From Candidatus Omnitrophota bacterium (GTDB taxonomy: Bacteria; Omnitrophota; Koll11; Zapsychrales; Aceulaceae), in the NCBI GenBank assembly GCA_029931885.1, contig JAOZRJ010000047.1, positions 1 through 9,020 on the forward strand: a DNA stretch of 9,020 nucleotides. Direction: 5' to 3'. The notes beneath the pieces are model-generated. The model was not told the origin of the DNA and searched no databases. It saw only the letters and a program-made list of their open reading frames with translations. Made by a program: the position numbers and the translations under genes. Shown piece by piece: positions 6,518-9,020 of the stretch. Within the stretch, counting starts at the first letter, position 1, and each line of letters opens with the position of its first letter.

Positions 6518-9020
6518 TTATCTTGTTTTAAAAGACAATTCTTCCAATTTTTTATCGAAATCAACAGCTACTAACTGTTCAGACTTAATTTCACCTTTTA
6601 AAATCTTTAATGCAATAGGATCCTGGACCTGCTTTTGAATGACACGTTTTAAAGGGCGTGCTCCATAAACAGGATCATATCCTTTCCGAGATAAAAATAC
6701 CTTTGCCGCTTTTGAAAAAGTTAAAGTAACGTGTCTTTCGTTTAATCGACTTTGCAATTGGTTTAATTGAATATCAACAATATTTTCAAGGTCGCATTCT
6801 CTAAGCCGGGAAAAAATTGCAATCTCATCAACCCTGTTTAAAAATTCTGGGCGAAAATTTACTTTCAGAGCCTCATGAATCTTTTTTTCAATTTCCTTTT
6901 TTTCGTCAATACCTGCAATCAAATCTGTTCCAATGTTCGATGTCATGACAATAATTGTATTTTTAAAATTCACAATACGGCCTTGTCCGTCGGTAAGACG
7001 TCCATCATCTAAAATCTGCAAAAGGGCATTAAAAACGTCACTATTCGCTTTCTCAATTTCGTCAAAAAGAATCACAGAAAAAGGTCGTCGACGAATCGCT
7101 TCTGTTAACTGCCCACCTTCTTCATAGCCAACGTATCCAGGAGGAGCACCAATCAAACGAGACACGCTATGTTTTTCCATATATTCACTCATATCAATAC
7201 GGATAAGAGCGTTAACATCATCAAAAAGAAACCATGCTAAAGATTTTGCTAATTCTGTCTTTCCTACACCCGTAGGACCAACAAACATAAAGGAACCAAT
7301 TGGACGGTTTGGATCCCCAAGCCCCATTCGTGAACGTCGAATACACGCTGAAATAGCACTAACAATTTCATCTTGCCCAACTACACGTGACTTTAAACTT
7401 TTCTCCATATGAATTAATTTTTCTGATTCCCCTTCCATCAACTTGGATACTGGGACCTTTGTCCATTTTGAAACAATCTTGGCAATATCCTGATCATCAA
7501 CTTCTTCCTTAAGCATAGAGCCTTTTTCTTGAAGTATTAACAATTCTTTATTTTGTGCCACAAGTTCTTTTTCTAAACCTGCAATAACTCCATATCGAAT
7601 TTCAGCTACTTTTCCCAAATCACCTTCTTTCTCAAATCGTTTTTCCTGTTGTTTATTGTAATCAATATCTGCTTTAATTCTTCGAATCTTGTCGATAATC
7701 TTTTTTTCTGCTTGCCAATGCAAACGAAGATTTTTATTTTCATCTTTTAAGGATCGTAAATCTTCTTCAATCTTTTTTAGACGAGCCAAAGAAACTTCGT
7801 CTTTTTCTTTTTTAAGAGCTTGTCGTTCAATCTCAAGCTGACGAGTTCTACGTTCATTAATATCCAACTCTTGCGGCATACTGTCAATTTCAATACGCAA
7901 AACCGAAGCTGCCTCATCAATTAGGTCAATTGCCTTATCCGGTAAAAATCGCTCTGTAATATATCGTTGAGACATTATAACGGCGGCAACAATTGCAGAA
8001 TCCTTGATACGAACGCCATGATGAATTTCATAGCGCTCTTTTAATCCTCGTAAAATAGCAATGGATCCTTCAGTAGACGGCTCTTGAACCAAAATCTGCT
8101 GAAAACGTCTCTCTAAGGCTGAATCTTTTTCAATATATTTTCGATATTCATCAAGTGTTGTTGCGCCAATGCAACGCAACTGACCACGCGCTAAAGCAGG
8201 CTTAAGCATGTTAGAGGCATCAATAGTTCCCTCAGCTTTTCCAGCTCCGATAATTGTATGTAACTCATCAATAAAAAGAATAATATCTCCATTTCTTCCC
8301 TCAATTTCTTTTAATAGAGCCTTAAGCCTGTCTTCAAATTCTCCACGAAATTTTGCACCAGCGACTAAGCTCCCCATATCTAAAGCTAAAACTTTTTTAT
8401 TCTTTAATCCTTCCGAAACGTCTTCCGAAAAAATGCGCTGTGCCAAACCTTCAGCAATGGCTGTTTTTCCCACACCTGGCTCTCCAATCAGTACAGGATT
8501 ATTTTTTGTCCTCCGAGATAAAACTTGGATAACACGCCGTATCTCCTCATCTCTTCCAATAACAGGGTCCAATTTTCCCTTACTCGCTAAATCTGTTAAA
8601 TCTTTTGTATATTTTTCTAAAACCTCGTATTTATCCTCCGCTTGAATATCCGATGCCTTCTGAGATCCCTTCATTTCTTTTAAAATATCTAAAATTGCCT
8701 GTTCGTTAATGCCACTGTCTTGAAGAATTTTATGAAACAAGCTTCCTTTTTCTTCATACAAAGCAAGAAAAACATGCTCTTGTGAAATAAATTCTTCTTT
8801 AGAATTTGTTGCAATGTTTTGCGCCTTTGCAAACACACCATTAAGCCGAGAAGACAAAAAAGGCTGCTGATTACTCTCGACCTTAGGTTTTGCATTTAAA
8901 TCCTTTTCAAATTCTTTCAAAATTTGCCCTTGAGAAAGATTAAGACGATTGAGAATTGTTAAAAACAGTCCTTCTTTATCATAAAGAAGAGCAACAACCA
9001 AATGCTCAGGTTCAATTTGT
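6518..9020 (-). CDS. clpB: ATP-dependent disaggregase ClpB, 5' end beyond the window
   Basis: Hexameric AAA+ unfoldase that, with DnaK-DnaJ-GrpE, threads proteins out of aggregates. The frame is open to the right edge: the codons upstream of the TTG at 9001 read QIEPEHL, a conserved part of the Clp N-domain, so that TTG is not the start and about 30 residues are missing. With residue 1 at 9001: Clp N repeats 1-115, NBD1 with Walker A GEPGVGKT 173-180 and Walker B ILFIDE 241-246, coiled-coil M domain about 385-500 with the [13 protein letters not shown] motif (459-471), NBD2 with Walker A GPTGVGKT 575-582, pore loop GYVG 622-625, Walker B VILFDE 643-648, and GARPLKR 780-786. The M domain marks ClpB and rules out ClpA or ClpC. 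The NBD1 pore loop is KFRGE (217-221), with Phe for the usual Tyr. All ATPase motifs are intact. The promoter is outside the window, so CIRCE control cannot be judged. Confidence 0.98.
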   Translation of the reverse strand, partial: QIEPEHLVVALLYDKEGLFLTILNRLNLSQGQILKEFEKDLNAKPKVESNQQPFLSSRLNGVFAKAQNIATNSKEEFISQEHVFLALYEEKGSLFHKILQDSGINEQAILDILKEMKGSQKASDIQAEDKYEVLEKYTKDLTDLASKGKLDPVIGRDEEIRRVIQVLSRRTKNNPVLIGEPGVGKTAIAEGLAQRIFSEDVSEGLKNKKVLALDMGSLVAGAKFRGEFEDRLKALLKEIEGRNGDIILFIDELHTIIGAGKAEGTIDASNMLKPALARGQLRCIGATTLDEYRKYIEKDSALERRFQQILVQEPSTEGSIAILRGLKERYEIHHGVRIKDSAIVAAVIMSQRYITERFLPDKAIDLIDEAASVLRIEIDSMPQELDINERRTRQLEIERQALKKEKDEVSLARLKKIEEDLRSLKDENKNLRLHWQAEKKIIDKIRRIKADIDYNKQQEKRFEKEGDLGKVAEIRYGVIAGLEKELVAQNKELLILQEKGSMLKEEVDDQDIAKIVSKWTKVPVSKLMEGESEKLIHMEKSLKSRVVGQDEIVSAISACIRRSRMGLGDPNRPIGSFMFVGPTGVGKTELAKSLAWFLFDDVNALIRIDMSEYMEKHSVSRLIGAPPGYVGYEEGGQLTEAIRRRPFSVILFDEIEKANSDVFNALLQILDDGRLTDGQGRIVNFKNTIIVMTSNIGTDLIAGIDEKKEIEKKIHEALKVNFRPEFLNRVDEIAIFSRLRECDLENIVDIQLNQLQSRLNERHVTLTFSKAAKVFLSRKGYDPVYGARPLKRVIQKQVQDPIALKILKGEIKSEQLVAVDFDKKLEELSFKTR

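Noticed and set aside
8208..8645. 145-codon open frame on the plus strand
   Set aside because: It lies entirely opposite clpB NBD1, whose motifs are unmistakable; the peptide has no recognisable features and reflects codon bias of the opposite strand.
8999..9001. TTG as the start codon of clpB
   Set aside because: The frame continues upstream to the window edge with conserved N-domain residues (IEPEHL), so the true start is outside.
1..9020. CRISPR arrays, tRNA or rRNA genes, transposases, phage or toxin-antitoxin genes
   Set aside because: None seen on either strand; the window is almost wholly filled by housekeeping chaperone genes, and the only repeats are those listed.

Overview
The window is one arm of a bacterial chromosome carrying a compact protein-quality-control cluster. 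Every gene lies on the minus strand, so transcription runs from right to left. In that order the genes are clpB (5' end beyond the right edge), an unrecognised 203-residue gene, hrcA, grpE, dnaK, dnaJ, a small FmdB-type zinc-ribbon gene, and a DUF1015 gene that runs off the left edge.

Right part (about 6480-9020): the ClpB disaggregase, followed by a weak candidate terminator. Middle right (5776-6460): the 203-residue gene with its own sigma70-type promoter and a near-palindrome in its leader. Middle (4284-5754): a near-ideal vegetative promoter (TTGACA, 16 bp, TATAAT) with a CIRCE operator at the predicted transcription start, then hrcA and grpE only 8 bases apart, then dnaK with a strong Shine-Dalgarno. 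Left (815-2330): a 67-base hairpin-forming element separates dnaK from dnaJ. dnaJ is translationally linked to the FmdB-like gene, whose ribosome binding site overlaps the dnaJ stop. After a 167-base gap comes the DUF1015 gene (1-647). No stretch over 300 bases lacks a gene.

The genes make a coherent set. HrcA bound to CIRCE should repress its own operon. DnaK, DnaJ and GrpE form the Hsp70 cycle, and ClpB works with that cycle to pull proteins out of aggregates.

Organism: HrcA/CIRCE control and ClpB show a bacterium, and the DNA is visibly AT-rich. DnaK lacks the N-terminal insert typical of proteobacterial DnaK. DnaK and DnaJ both have N-terminal details that, from memory, recall archaeal and candidate-phylum forms. 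HrcA is missing about 100 central residues. An uncultivated lineage such as Omnitrophota is my best guess, held weakly.

I see no new defence or mobile system here. The items most worth a second look are the shortened HrcA, the palindromic element at the start of dnaJ, and the unknown gene placed between clpB and hrcA.
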